Assembly: GCA_019414025.1 (NCBI GenBank)
Contig: DXMU01000040.1
Span: 1-11,637 of the forward strand
DNA length: 11,637 nucleotides
DNA from: Collinsella sp.
Lineage (GTDB): Bacteria > Actinomycetota > Coriobacteriia > Coriobacteriales > Coriobacteriaceae
Reading direction: 5' to 3'
Below, piece after piece: positions 1-6,610 of the stretch. Both the position numbers and the translations under genes were made by a program. How positions within the stretch are numbered: position 1 is the stretch's first letter; each line of letters starts with the position of its first letter. The notes below the pieces were generated by a model. That model saw nothing but the letters and a program-made list of their open reading frames with translations. It was not told the origin of the DNA and did not search any database.

Positions 1-81
1 CGGGCCGTGTTCCGCTATGCGGTTGTCAATTTGCGAAAGAAATTATGCGTCACCCGATAACTCATATTTGTCAAGATAATC

Positions 82-111
82 TAAAAGAAAGAACCCGTGT
101 TAGACACGGGT
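82..111 (-). terminator. Rho-independent terminator of the DUF2975/HTH operon
   Basis: An 8-bp perfect stem, ACCCGTGT (93-100) and ACACGGGT (104-111), closes a 3-nt loop. Read on the minus strand it is followed by a T-rich run (82-91, TTCTTTCTTT). It lies 40 bp beyond the stop codon of the HTH gene. The plus-strand side has no T-run, so it acts on minus-strand transcripts. Positions 1-81 hold nothing else recognisable apart from a minor CCGC/GCGG hairpin at 12-22. Confidence 0.8.
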
Positions 112-151
112 CCCTTCACGCTGATATTTCGTTTTAGTTGTTTGCCTTAAG

Positions 152-481
152 CTACTCGTCGCTCAAATCGACAGCGAAGACTGATGTCGGAAGTGACGCC
201 TCGTTGCCTCCGCCATCCCGCATCTGCCTCACGACATTTTTTGCGCGTTCGACAATAAGCTCCTCAAGCTCTTTCTCGCTCACGCGCCGAATAATATCTC
301 CCGGTTGACAATCAAGTTCATCGCAGATATCGAGAAGCGTCTTAAGGCGAATAGCTTTAATTTTTCCGTTTCTTAGCTTTGAAATATTAGCCGGAGTATG
401 CCCCGTGGCACGAATCAGATCAGCACTGGTCTTTCCGGTCTTAAGCAGCTGCGTCTCAAGCTCGATGATGAGATAGCTCAT
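152..481 (-). CDS. YozG-like Cro/C1 (XRE) HTH regulator
   Basis: A 109-residue small DNA-binding regulator. A Cro/C1-type helix-turn-helix spans about residues 16-64; the turn and recognition helix fall around ATGHTPANISKLRNGK (25-40). The segment LLDICDELDCQPGDII (49-64) is typical of the HTH_26/YozG family, whose members are often partners of DUF2975 membrane proteins. Its start codon lies 9 nt beyond the DUF2975 stop codon and the Shine-Dalgarno TAGGAGG includes that TAG, so the two genes are transcribed and probably translated together. Family members are usually about 65-80 residues. This one has a charged 45-residue tail (residues 67-109) that could mediate dimerisation or contact with the membrane partner (inference). 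It may autoregulate at the palindrome 1071-1104. The base composition looks more AT-rich than the flanking housekeeping genes. Confidence 0.88.
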   Translation of the reverse strand: MSYLIIELETQLLKTGKTSADLIRATGHTPANISKLRNGKIKAIRLKTLLDICDELDCQPGDIIRRVSEKELEELIVERAKNVVRQMRDGGGNEASLPTSVFAVDLSDE

Positions 482-489
482 GTTTCCTC

Positions 490-1050
490 CTACACAAGCT
501 CGTCAGACTGCTCTTGGAGCAGCGAGGCATAACTCCAGATCGCCGAGATAAACAGACAGACAACTGCGCCGATAAACGACCCCGCATCAAAGGTAGCGCC
601 TTGGCAAATCTCAATAACGAAGGAATGAGGCACGATGTAAAGCTCCAGTCCGCCAATGGTGAGATTGACCGATCCATAGGCACCAACAAGCGAAACCGCG
701 GCGTTAACAGCAAAGGCAAGCGCGAGAACACGGATAAGCCGCACATGCGTCTTGGTAAAGGGCGAGACGCCTCGCGAGATGTTACGGCTGATCCCGCACA
801 AAACGACAAGCGAAATACCCACGACGAGTGCCAGGCACAGTCCGCTTGGGATAACGATGCACCCGCCATCGAGAAGCGTCACGACACCGAAAGAATCGAC
901 AGAAGCAACGTTTGCAACCGCATACCAGATCACGTAAACAACCAACGCGGCAAAAGCAACGAGCATCCCTGCAAAAACGGCTGCCATGCAAAAACCAAGC
1001 TTCCTGATATTTTCGCCCGCCTTGGCCATACGCTGAACGCTGTTGGACAT
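490..1050 (-). CDS. DUF2975 (YoaS-like) four-helix membrane protein
   Basis: A 186-residue integral membrane protein of unknown biochemical role. Four hydrophobic helices are visible at about residues 18-46, 67-90, 104-125 and 157-177. Two segments match the DUF2975 pattern: GVSPFTKTHVRLIR (94-107), between helices 2 and 3, and the C-terminal SLLQEQSDELV, which resembles the family's usual LQxExDxTV ending. The reading frame is open to 1149, but the extra 33 residues are Cys- and Asn-rich with no membrane character. The ATG at 1050 has GAGG 8 nt upstream, so I chose it. The downstream HTH gene is co-transcribed, as in the yoaS-yozG pair of Bacillus. By analogy the membrane protein may control the regulator's activity; that is inference, not shown here. 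Confidence 0.83.
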   Translation of the reverse strand: MSNSVQRMAKAGENIRKLGFCMAAVFAGMLVAFAALVVYVIWYAVANVASVDSFGVVTLLDGGCIVIPSGLCLALVVGISLVVLCGISRNISRGVSPFTKTHVRLIRVLALAFAVNAAVSLVGAYGSVNLTIGGLELYIVPHSFVIEICQGATFDAGSFIGAVVCLFISAIWSYASLLQEQSDELV

Positions 1051-1070
1051 ACACTCACCCTCGTCGACTC

Positions 1071-1104
1071 TATCGTTATTCGAACAGTTTATCGAACAAC
1101 GATA
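1071..1104. promoter_or_regulatory. 34-bp near-perfect palindrome, candidate operator of the DUF2975/HTH operon
   Basis: TATCGTTATTCGA (1071-1083) and TCGAACAACGATA (1092-1104) are 13-bp inverted arms with one mismatch, around the 8-bp spacer ACAGTTTA. The dyad lies 20-54 bp upstream of the DUF2975 start, where its promoter should be. I could not pick a convincing -35/-10 pair. It has no T-run and is too close to the start codon to be an upstream gene's terminator, so an operator for a dimeric regulator fits best. The HTH protein of the same operon is the obvious candidate. Confidence 0.55.
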
Positions 1105-1163
1105 TGGATTGCATGCGGAAAGCCCCGACAGTGTGCATAGGCAATTCACTAATCAGAAGGGGT

Positions 1164-1256
1164 GAGAGTGGATTTTTGGACACGTATCGAACGAGAGTGG
1201 ATAATCTCCCACTTTGAGGCCGCCACCGGGCCTAAAACGGGAGATTATCCACTCTC
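1164..1256. repeat. Palindromic intergenic element with an 18-bp perfect stem and a partial third arm
   Basis: An 18-bp perfect inverted repeat, GAGAGTGGATAATCTCCC at 1193-1210 and its complement at 1239-1256, encloses 28 nt. Much of this interior can pair again (TTT-AGGCC at 1213-1221 with GGCCT-AAA at 1229-1236, one bulged G), giving a fold of about 26 bp. A direct copy of the outer arm, GAGAGTGGAT, occurs at 1164-1173, 29 bp before the main left arm. It lies between the Hpt gene end and the DUF2975 operon start. There is no T-run on either side, so it is not a standard terminator. The 230 bp between the two genes (1051-1280) hold only this element, the 1071-1104 palindrome and a minor 5-bp stem at 1267-1279. 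Confidence 0.75.
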
Positions 1257-1280
1257 ATAGTCATCAAGGCTCACAGCCTC

Positions 1281-1637
1281 TTATTCGGCCGCCTCGCGCA
1301 GGGCCGACATCGTTGCCGCATATTGCTGCTGCAGCGCATGCATTCCCTCGCGAGCGCCGTCAACGGCATCGGCGCCGCGCAGCGCTTCGGTCACCACGGC
1401 CGCCGGCTCGTACAGATTATCGAATCCCAGGTTCTGGCTCACGCCCTTGAGCGTGTGCGCTGCCATAAACGCACTCTTGGCGTCTCCTGCCGCCATGGCA
1501 GCCTCCAGCTTGTCCATGCTCTCGTCATCCAAAAACTTGAGGGCAAAGCGGGCAAGCATTTCCTCGCCCATCAGCCGAGCGCACGCATCGTCATAATTAG
1601 CGCCGATCTTCTCATACGCCTCACGCATGGAAATCAT
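1281..1637 (-). CDS. Stand-alone Hpt (histidine phosphotransfer) domain protein
   Basis: A 118-residue single-domain phosphotransfer protein. The signature AAHTLKGVSQNLGF (59-72) carries the expected phospho-accepting His61 followed by LKG. The rest is predicted helical, in keeping with the four-helix Hpt bundle, and no kinase or receiver domain is attached. Hpt proteins relay phosphate between receiver domains of hybrid kinases and response regulators. The gene starts 24 bp after the GGDEF-REC-HD-GYP gene on the same strand, so the neighbouring receiver is its most likely partner. The start at 1637 has GGAG 10 nt upstream. An in-frame ATG at 1628 would shorten the protein by three residues and cannot be excluded. 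No histidine kinase is encoded in the window, so the phosphate source must lie elsewhere. Confidence 0.87.
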   Translation of the reverse strand: MISMREAYEKIGANYDDACARLMGEEMLARFALKFLDDESMDKLEAAMAAGDAKSAFMAAHTLKGVSQNLGFDNLYEPAAVVTEALRGADAVDGAREGMHALQQQYAATMSALREAAE

Positions 1638-1661
1638 GGATTAAAAACTCCTTTGGTCAAA

Positions 1662-3542
1662 CTAAATCGTGGGAAACGCGACGACGTCGGCGGGGCGTGC
1701 CAACGTCTCGGCAATTTGGTCTTGCACCTCGAGCAGGCAATCGAGCAGCAGCGGGTTAAAGGTGCCGCACTTACCGTCCAGGATCATCTGGATTGCCTCC
1801 TCGTGCGGGATAGCGTCCTTGTACACGCGCACACTCGTCAGTGCATCGTACACGTCGGCCACCGAAACTACCTGCGCGGCGATGGGGATATCGTCGCCCT
1901 TGAGGCCATCGGGATAACCCTTGCCGTCCCAGCGCTCGTGATGCCAACGCGCAATCTGGTACGCATATTCCATAAGCGCATTGCCGGCGTGATGGCTACC
2001 CAGCTCAAGCAGCATATCGGCGCCGATCGTGGTATGCGTCTTCATGATCTCGAACTCCTCGGGCGTAAGGCGTCCGGGCTTGTTGAGAATCGCATCGTCA
2101 ATCGACATCTTGCCGATATCGCGCAGCGCCGAAGCCAGGGCGATCGTGGAGCGTTCCTCATTGTCGAGGAAGATCGTGCCGCTACGCTGGACCAGACAGC
2201 CAAGCAGCAGCTCGGTCAGCTTTTCGATGTTCGTAACGTGCCTGCCGCTCTCGCCGTTGCGAAGCTCCATGACGCCAGCCATGATGTCGATGAGCATGCG
2301 ACTGTTCTTGACGCGCTCGTTGTACTGCTGGGACAGCAGGCTCGTCAGGCGGCGCTGTTTGGCGTACAGGCGGATGGTGTTGTTTACGCGGCGGCGCACT
2401 ATACGGGAGTCAAACGGGCGGTTGATATAGTCTGAGGCGCCCAGCTCGTACGCGCGCAGAACCATATCATCGGAATCTTCACTCGAAATCATGATGACAG
2501 GCAGATTGTCGATGCCCGATCGGCGCGACAGATCGGCCAGTACCTCAAAGCCGCTTATGCCCGGCATGACAATATCCAGCAGCACGAGCGACAACTCATC
2601 GCCATAGCGGTCGACCATGTCGAGTGCCGTACGACCGTTGTCGGCCTCGAGGATGCAATACTCGTCCTTGAGCATCTCGTTGAGAATGACTCGGTTCATC
2701 TCGGAGTCATCGACAATAAGCACCAAAGGCTTTTCGCTTTGGAAAGCCTCGATGGAATCGGCGTCGGTCACGACCGTACCGGCTTTTGCCTTAGCGCGGC
2801 TCAATAACTGGGCAGCGCGGCCAACGCCCTCATCGACCGTCTCGCCATGAATGCGAACACCACCAACACATGCCGTCAAGCTCACGTACTCATGGCCCGG
2901 AATAATCGTGGAACGAACGGCATCGGACACCTGATGCAGGCGACGGGTGAAGTCATCGGAGGGAATATTGGGCATGACAACCACAAACTTGTCGCATCCA
3001 TAGCGCACAAGCTCGTCAGTCGAACGGATTCCGCTGCGCATGGCTGTCGCCACAGCACCGAGCGCAAGGTCGCCGGCATGACGGCCACATGTATCGTTGA
3101 AGACCCTAAAATCATCAAGGTCGATCATCGCAACGCCGGCATTCATGCGGACGCTTCGGAGCTTTTCCTCGTAATATCGGCGATTGCGCACACTCGTCAG
3201 CACGTCGGTGTAGACAAGGTCCTCTTCTGCGGCCTCTTGCTCATCGATCGGACGCACCATCAGCAGGACATGAGGCTCGCCCTCGACCTTCAGAGGGCGC
3301 AGGCGAGCGCGGTACTCAGTACCATCATTGAGCAGCTGCTCCGACACCTCATCGGAGTCTGCCAAGGCCTCAAGACTCGACTGACGCAGACAAGGGCAGC
3401 GATCGCCGGCGAGCAAGCAGTTAGGCTCCCTCTTAATCTGATCGGCCGACAGCAAACGCACCACGGGGTAGGTCTTCGCGACACGGGCGACCTCAGCGGT
3501 AGCCTCCTCGTCGGTTAGATTGACCTCGTGATTATTGAGCAT
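1662..3542 (-). CDS. Cys-rich N-terminus / degenerate GGDEF / receiver / HD-GYP signalling protein
   Basis: A 626-residue cytoplasmic regulator with no membrane segment. Residues 1-105 form a possible PAS-like region with a Cys cluster (C42, C49, C51). A GGDEF domain spans about 108-262: MIDLDDFRVFND is present, but the signature is GCDKF (182-186) instead of GGDEF. A receiver spans about 272-392, with acidic D278/D279 and phospho-acceptor D323 in LLDIVMPG; the conserved Lys is Arg375 in NRPF. An HD-GYP domain spans about 412-612, with HHERWDGKGYP (534-544) and FNPLLL, but the HD pair is R474-D475 in ALRDIGK. Intact HD-GYP domains hydrolyse c-di-GMP and intact GGDEF domains make it. Here synthesis is almost certainly lost and hydrolysis is doubtful, because a metal-ligand His is replaced. 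A role as a nucleotide or phosphorylation sensor acting by protein contact is possible (inference). AAAGGG lies 7-8 nt before the ATG. The gene heads an operon with the Hpt gene. Confidence 0.9.
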   Translation of the reverse strand: MLNNHEVNLTDEEATAEVARVAKTYPVVRLLSADQIKREPNCLLAGDRCPCLRQSSLEALADSDEVSEQLLNDGTEYRARLRPLKVEGEPHVLLMVRPIDEQEAAEEDLVYTDVLTSVRNRRYYEEKLRSVRMNAGVAMIDLDDFRVFNDTCGRHAGDLALGAVATAMRSGIRSTDELVRYGCDKFVVVMPNIPSDDFTRRLHQVSDAVRSTIIPGHEYVSLTACVGGVRIHGETVDEGVGRAAQLLSRAKAKAGTVVTDADSIEAFQSEKPLVLIVDDSEMNRVILNEMLKDEYCILEADNGRTALDMVDRYGDELSLVLLDIVMPGISGFEVLADLSRRSGIDNLPVIMISSEDSDDMVLRAYELGASDYINRPFDSRIVRRRVNNTIRLYAKQRRLTSLLSQQYNERVKNSRMLIDIMAGVMELRNGESGRHVTNIEKLTELLLGCLVQRSGTIFLDNEERSTIALASALRDIGKMSIDDAILNKPGRLTPEEFEIMKTHTTIGADMLLELGSHHAGNALMEYAYQIARWHHERWDGKGYPDGLKGDDIPIAAQVVSVADVYDALTSVRVYKDAIPHEEAIQMILDGKCGTFNPLLLDCLLEVQDQIAETLARPADVVAFPTI

Positions 3543-3566
3543 ATGGGGCCCTTTCGATAGTTTCGC

Positions 3567-3609
3567 ATGGTAGCGGTGGGTTCCAAATGCTACAAGGGTA
3601 ACACCTTGT
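3567..3609 (-). promoter_or_regulatory. Candidate promoter of the GGDEF-REC-HD-GYP/Hpt operon with an overlapping small dyad
   Basis: On the minus strand TTGTAG (3595-3590) and TACCAT (3572-3567) are separated by 17 bp, placing a start about 30 bp upstream of the ATG at 3542. A 6-bp inverted repeat, ACAAGG (3592-3597) / CCTTGT (3604-3609), overlaps the -35 box and could be an operator. The hexamers are only moderate matches. The remaining intergenic DNA to 3753 shows just a weak CCGAAA/TTTCGG stem at 3711-3725 and no gene. Confidence 0.35.
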
Positions 3610-3753
3610 CGATGCAGGTAAGTACGTGAATGCTGTTACATTTTTATGAGTTGGCAGGCGGCGCGATTGAAGTCGCAGACGTGAGGTTTTGAGCACATTT
3701 GTTAACACGGCCGAAACGTTTTCGGGTGAAGCCTGCTTTGGCCATTGCGGGTG

Positions 3754-4551
3754 TTAGAGCCCCAGGATGCCACGGACAGCCCGGGCAGCCGCTGCCGGGC
3801 GATCGCGCAGACCGTTATGCGCGCCCGGGATCGTCACGAGAGGGCAATCGAGATATTCGGCAGCCGCTCGCGTACCAGCCTCGCGGGGCGTGCCAATCGA
3901 GAGCTCGCCCAGGAGCACGGCGGCCACCGTTTTTGACGCGCGAACGCTATTCCAATCGGGAACGCAGGTCATAGTAATCCCGTATTCGTTCGCCATAAAG
4001 CAACGACCATTGCGCAGGGCATGTTTGACTTCCGCTTCGGTCGTCCCAGGAGCCTCGGGGTCCAAGTCGCCGAGGGCTCCCAAGAAAAGCCGGAGCGCCC
4101 TTGAAACCTTTCCAGTCGCAATCATATCGAGCAAAACCGGAGCTGCGCCCATACCGACGCCTTCGGCCGACACAGCCGGCTCATGCAGAATCGTACGGGC
4201 GACGAGATGGGGTTCGGTGCGGAGAAGCTCCAGCGCCACCAACGTACCGGCGCTGTGCGCAAGCACATTTGCCGGAGCGCCAACGTGTTCGATCACGGCT
4301 TGCAGGTCGGCGGCCTGAGCGGCAAGATCATAGCTGCCGTCTGCCGCATCGCTGCTGCCACCGCAGCCGCGGCGGTCGTAGGCAATTACGCGGTAGTTGC
4401 GGCTGAGCTCACAAGCGATACCGTCGAAAAATGTGCCGTCGACACAAGCGCCGTGCACGCACACCAAGGCAGGAGTATCAGGCGACACATCCGGGCCGGC
4501 ATATTCGCGACAGGCAATCGTGGTGCCCGCATTCTCGACCGTAAAATCCAT
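3754..4551 (-). CDS. Alpha/beta hydrolase
   Basis: A 265-residue alpha/beta-hydrolase-fold protein of unknown substrate. The oxyanion-hole motif VCVHGA is at residues 31-36. YDRRGCGGSS (58-67) follows strand 4, as in the epoxide hydrolase, haloperoxidase and lactonase branches. The nucleophile elbow LAHSAG (97-102) carries Ser100, with Ala instead of the usual first Gly. The catalytic His is H245 in PGAHNGLRDRP. The acid is not obvious: E216 in LLGELS sits where Asp is expected. There is no signal peptide, so it is cytoplasmic. It is monocistronic, and its start is divergent from the radical SAM gene. A GGGGG run before the ATG is the only Shine-Dalgarno candidate. The substrate could be a small ester or lactone, but the sequence does not settle it. 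Confidence 0.85.
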   Translation of the reverse strand: MDFTVENAGTTIACREYAGPDVSPDTPALVCVHGACVDGTFFDGIACELSRNYRVIAYDRRGCGGSSDAADGSYDLAAQAADLQAVIEHVGAPANVLAHSAGTLVALELLRTEPHLVARTILHEPAVSAEGVGMGAAPVLLDMIATGKVSRALRLFLGALGDLDPEAPGTTEAEVKHALRNGRCFMANEYGITMTCVPDWNSVRASKTVAAVLLGELSIGTPREAGTRAAAEYLDCPLVTIPGAHNGLRDRPAAAARAVRGILGL

Positions 4552-4703
4552 GTTGTGCCCCCATCATCAACGCTCATCCGGTTGCACGTCAGTGCGGTTG
4601 GATGGACCCGTATTGCCTTACGCCTTGTTAACAGATTAACTTTACCCGACCCGAGGCTTTTCATGGCACGGCATAATGAGCGACGTGAAAAAACGAAACT
4701 TGT

Positions 4704-4745
4704 AAAGCAAGAGCCCGCACCTTGCTTTGGAGCCGATGCTATGCT
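4704..4745 (+). promoter_or_regulatory. Inverted repeat and extended -10 upstream of the radical SAM gene
   Basis: A perfect 8-bp dyad, AAAGCAAG (4704-4711) and CTTGCTTT (4721-4728), encloses 9 nt. It is followed by an extended -10 motif, TG-C-TATGCT (4737-4745), about 32 bp before the ATG at 4777. No T-run follows the dyad, so an operator or leader structure is likelier than a terminator. The 225 bp between the divergent genes (4552-4776) contain nothing else clear. Confidence 0.35.
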
Positions 4746-4776
4746 TAGGCACAATTGTCTTGAGGAGCATATGCCT

Positions 4777-5553
4777 ATGTCTACGTTTTTGAATGCAAGC
4801 CCCATCTTTGGGCCCGTTCGCAGCCGTCGCCTTGGTCTCTCGCTCGGCGTCAACATGATGCCGGCCAGCGGCAAAATCTGCACGTTCGACTGCATTTACT
4901 GCGAAAACGGCCTCAACGCCGAACGCCCCTGCCATGAGCCGTACAACACGGCTACCGTGGTACTCGACGCGCTCGAGGCAAAGCTGCGCGAGATGGCAGC
5001 CGAGGGCGAGCTCCCCGATGTGATCACCTTCGCAGGCAACGGCGAGCCCACCGCCGCACCGGAGTTTCCGCAGGCCATCGCCGGCGCCGTCGCGCTGCGC
5101 GACGAGCTTGCCCCAAACTCCAAGATCGCCGTGCTCTCCAACGGCACGCGCGCCGACCGTCCCGAAGTGCACGACGCGCTCATGATGGTCGACGACAACA
5201 TTCTTAAGTTCGATACCGTCGACCCGGCGTTTATCCAGCTGCTCGACCAGCCCGTTGGCCCCTACGACGTCGAGCACCAGATCGAAGCGTTCGCGAGCTT
5301 TGACGGTCACGTTATTATCCAGACGATCTTTTTGACCGGTGAGTATCAGGGCAAGCCCATCGACAACACCGGCGAGGAGTACGTTGCCCCCTGGCTCGCG
5401 GCGCTTGAGCGCATTCGCCCACAAGAAGCAACCATCTACACGGTAGCGCGCGAGACACCGGTCGCCGGCCTTGCCAAGGCAGCACCCGAGGTGCTCGACG
5501 CCATTGCCGCGCGCGTGCGCGCCCTCGGCATCCCCTGCCAGGTGAGCTACTAG
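4777..5553 (+). CDS. Radical SAM protein, COG0731-like
   Basis: A 258-residue radical S-adenosylmethionine enzyme. The 4Fe-4S motif CTFDCIYC gives C35, C39 and C42. The N-terminal FGPVRSRRLGLSLGVNMMP (11-29) is characteristic of the COG0731 group, related to the wyosine-synthesis TYW1 fold, whose bacterial members mostly have no assigned reaction. ITFAGNGEPT (88-97) matches the SAM-binding GGE-like region, and NGTRAD follows a later strand. No extra C-terminal Fe-S cluster or flavodoxin domain is visible. The frame is open far upstream inside the antisense hydrolase, so the start was chosen by ribosome site: GAGGAG (4762-4767) lies 9 nt before ATG 4777 but only 3 nt before ATG 4771. The gene is monocistronic. 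The reaction and substrate are unknown. Confidence 0.87.
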   Translation: MSTFLNASPIFGPVRSRRLGLSLGVNMMPASGKICTFDCIYCENGLNAERPCHEPYNTATVVLDALEAKLREMAAEGELPDVITFAGNGEPTAAPEFPQAIAGAVALRDELAPNSKIAVLSNGTRADRPEVHDALMMVDDNILKFDTVDPAFIQLLDQPVGPYDVEHQIEAFASFDGHVIIQTIFLTGEYQGKPIDNTGEEYVAPWLAALERIRPQEATIYTVARETPVAGLAKAAPEVLDAIAARVRALGIPCQVSY

Positions 5554-5594
5554 CGAAACCACGCAGCAGCTAGTGCCCGCCATCCCGCTCCATC

Positions 5595-5661
5595 AGTTGC
5601 GGTGATATAGTTCCTATTTATGCTGTTAAACCGCTTAAATCGGAACTATATCACCGCAACT
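5595..5661. repeat. Palindromic intergenic element with a 20-bp perfect stem
   Basis: AGTTGCGGTGATATAGTTCC (5595-5614) is perfectly complementary to 5642-5661. After one mismatch (T5615/C5641) a further 5 bp pair (ATTTA 5616-5620 with TAAAT 5636-5640), giving about 26 bp around a 15-nt loop. On the plus strand it runs into CTTTTAT, so it could terminate the radical SAM transcript, but the stem is far longer than a terminator needs. Its arm length, interior mismatch and total size resemble the element at 1193-1256. The map promoter begins directly after it. Confidence 0.75.
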
Positions 5662-5682
5662 TTTATGGACGCGTGGGTGGGC

Positions 5683-5688
5683 TATACT
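5683..5688 (+). promoter_or_regulatory. -10 box of the map promoter
   Basis: TATACT lies 25 bp before the map start codon, implying a transcription start near 5695 and a short leader. The -35 position, about 5660-5665, falls on the end of the palindrome's right arm and is a weak match (CTTTTA). Shine-Dalgarno AAGGAAG is at 5701-5707. Confidence 0.5.
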
Positions 5689-5713
5689 AGCTGCGAATGA
5701 AAGGAAGTTAGCC

Positions 5714-6601
5714 ATGTTTGACAATGGACCCGTGCCCGGCCGCAACGACGCCTGCTGGTGCGGCAGCGGCAAAAAATATAAGAAATGCCATAGCGCCTTT
5801 GATGAGCGCCTCGAGCGCTTGTGGGAAGAGGGCTGGGAGGTTCTGCCCCGCACGCTCTACAAGACGCCCGCCGACATCGAGGGCATCAAGCGCTCGGCCG
5901 CCATCAACGTGGGTGTGCTCGATTACGTAGGCGAACACATCGCCGCGGGCATGACCACCAACCAGATCGACCAGATGATCTACGACTACACCGTCGAGCA
6001 CGGTGGTACGCCGGCCGACCTCAACTATGAGGGCTACCCCAAGAGCGTTTGCACCTCGATCAACGACGTGGTCTGTCACGGTATCCCCTGCGATACGGAC
6101 GTGCTGCACGAGGGCGACATCATCAACGTCGACTGCTCCACGATCTTGGACGGCTACTTTAGCGATTCGAGCCGCATGTTCTGCATCGGCGAGGTCTCGG
6201 CCGAGCGCCGGCGCCTGGTCGATGTCACCCGCGCCAGCGTGGAGGCGGGCTTGGCAGCCGTCAAGCCATGGCTGCCGCTGTCCGTTATGGCCGAGGCCGT
6301 GCAAAAGACGGTCGAGGACGCCGGCTTTAGCGTGGTGCGCGAGTACGGCGGACACGGCATCGGTAAGGAGTTCCACGAGGACCCGTTTGTGGGCTTTACC
6401 ACCGAGGCACCCGATGTGGACACCATCATGGCTCCGGGCATGGTCTTTACCATCGAGCCCATGGTCAATGCCGGAGCGCCCGACATCAAGATTAGCAAGG
6501 GTGACGGCTGGTGCGTGCGCACCAAGGACGGCAGCGATTCGGCCCAGTGCGAGGTACAGCTCGTGGTGACCGAGGACGGCTACGAGCTGCTGAGCTGGTA
6601 G
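5714..6601 (+). CDS. map: Methionine aminopeptidase type I with N-terminal SEC-C zinc motif
   Basis: A 295-residue enzyme that removes the initiator methionine from nascent proteins. Residues 10-26 form a SEC-C-type zinc knuckle (C14, C16, C25, H26, with GSGKKYKKC), known in longer bacterial MetAPs and thought to aid ribosome or protein contact. The pita-bread catalytic domain follows, about 45-295. The five metal ligands are visible: D140 in NVDCS, D151 in FSDSS, H214 in GGHGIG, E248 in FTIEPM and E280 in AQCEVQ. H122 (VCHGIP) and H221 match the substrate-contacting histidines. All key residues are present, so it should be active. AAGGAAG lies 6 nt before the ATG. It is a single-gene unit with its own promoter and a strong terminator. 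In many bacteria map sits in a ribosomal-protein or adk cluster; here it does not, so it may be a second copy. Confidence 0.95.
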   Translation: MFDNGPVPGRNDACWCGSGKKYKKCHSAFDERLERLWEEGWEVLPRTLYKTPADIEGIKRSAAINVGVLDYVGEHIAAGMTTNQIDQMIYDYTVEHGGTPADLNYEGYPKSVCTSINDVVCHGIPCDTDVLHEGDIINVDCSTILDGYFSDSSRMFCIGEVSAERRRLVDVTRASVEAGLAAVKPWLPLSVMAEAVQKTVEDAGFSVVREYGGHGIGKEFHEDPFVGFTTEAPDVDTIMAPGMVFTIEPMVNAGAPDIKISKGDGWCVRTKDGSDSAQCEVQLVVTEDGYELLSW

Positions 6602-6610
6602 CCGCGGATG

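Noticed and set aside
1051..1149. N-terminal extension of the DUF2975 protein by 33 residues
   Set aside because: It would cover the palindrome at 1071-1104 and adds a Cys/Asn-rich stretch unlike the family; ATG 1050 has a spaced GAGG site.
1323..2435. A 370-codon plus-strand open frame opposite the REC/HD-GYP and Hpt genes
   Set aside because: It runs antisense across two genes with clear domain motifs, matches no family I know, and is the kind of shadow frame expected in GC-rich coding DNA.
3711..3725. CCGAAA/TTTCGG stem as terminator of the alpha/beta hydrolase gene
   Set aside because: Only 6 bp with a 3-nt loop and no T-run on the minus strand; too weak to call.
4183..4776. N-terminal extension of the radical SAM frame by about 198 codons
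   Set aside because: The extension lies antisense to the alpha/beta hydrolase. A strong GAGGAG site and the conserved family N-terminus begin at 4777.
4642..5583. A 313-codon minus-strand frame opposite the radical SAM gene
   Set aside because: The opposite strand encodes a protein with the full CxxxCxxC motif and a good ribosome site. The antisense product has no recognisable domain.
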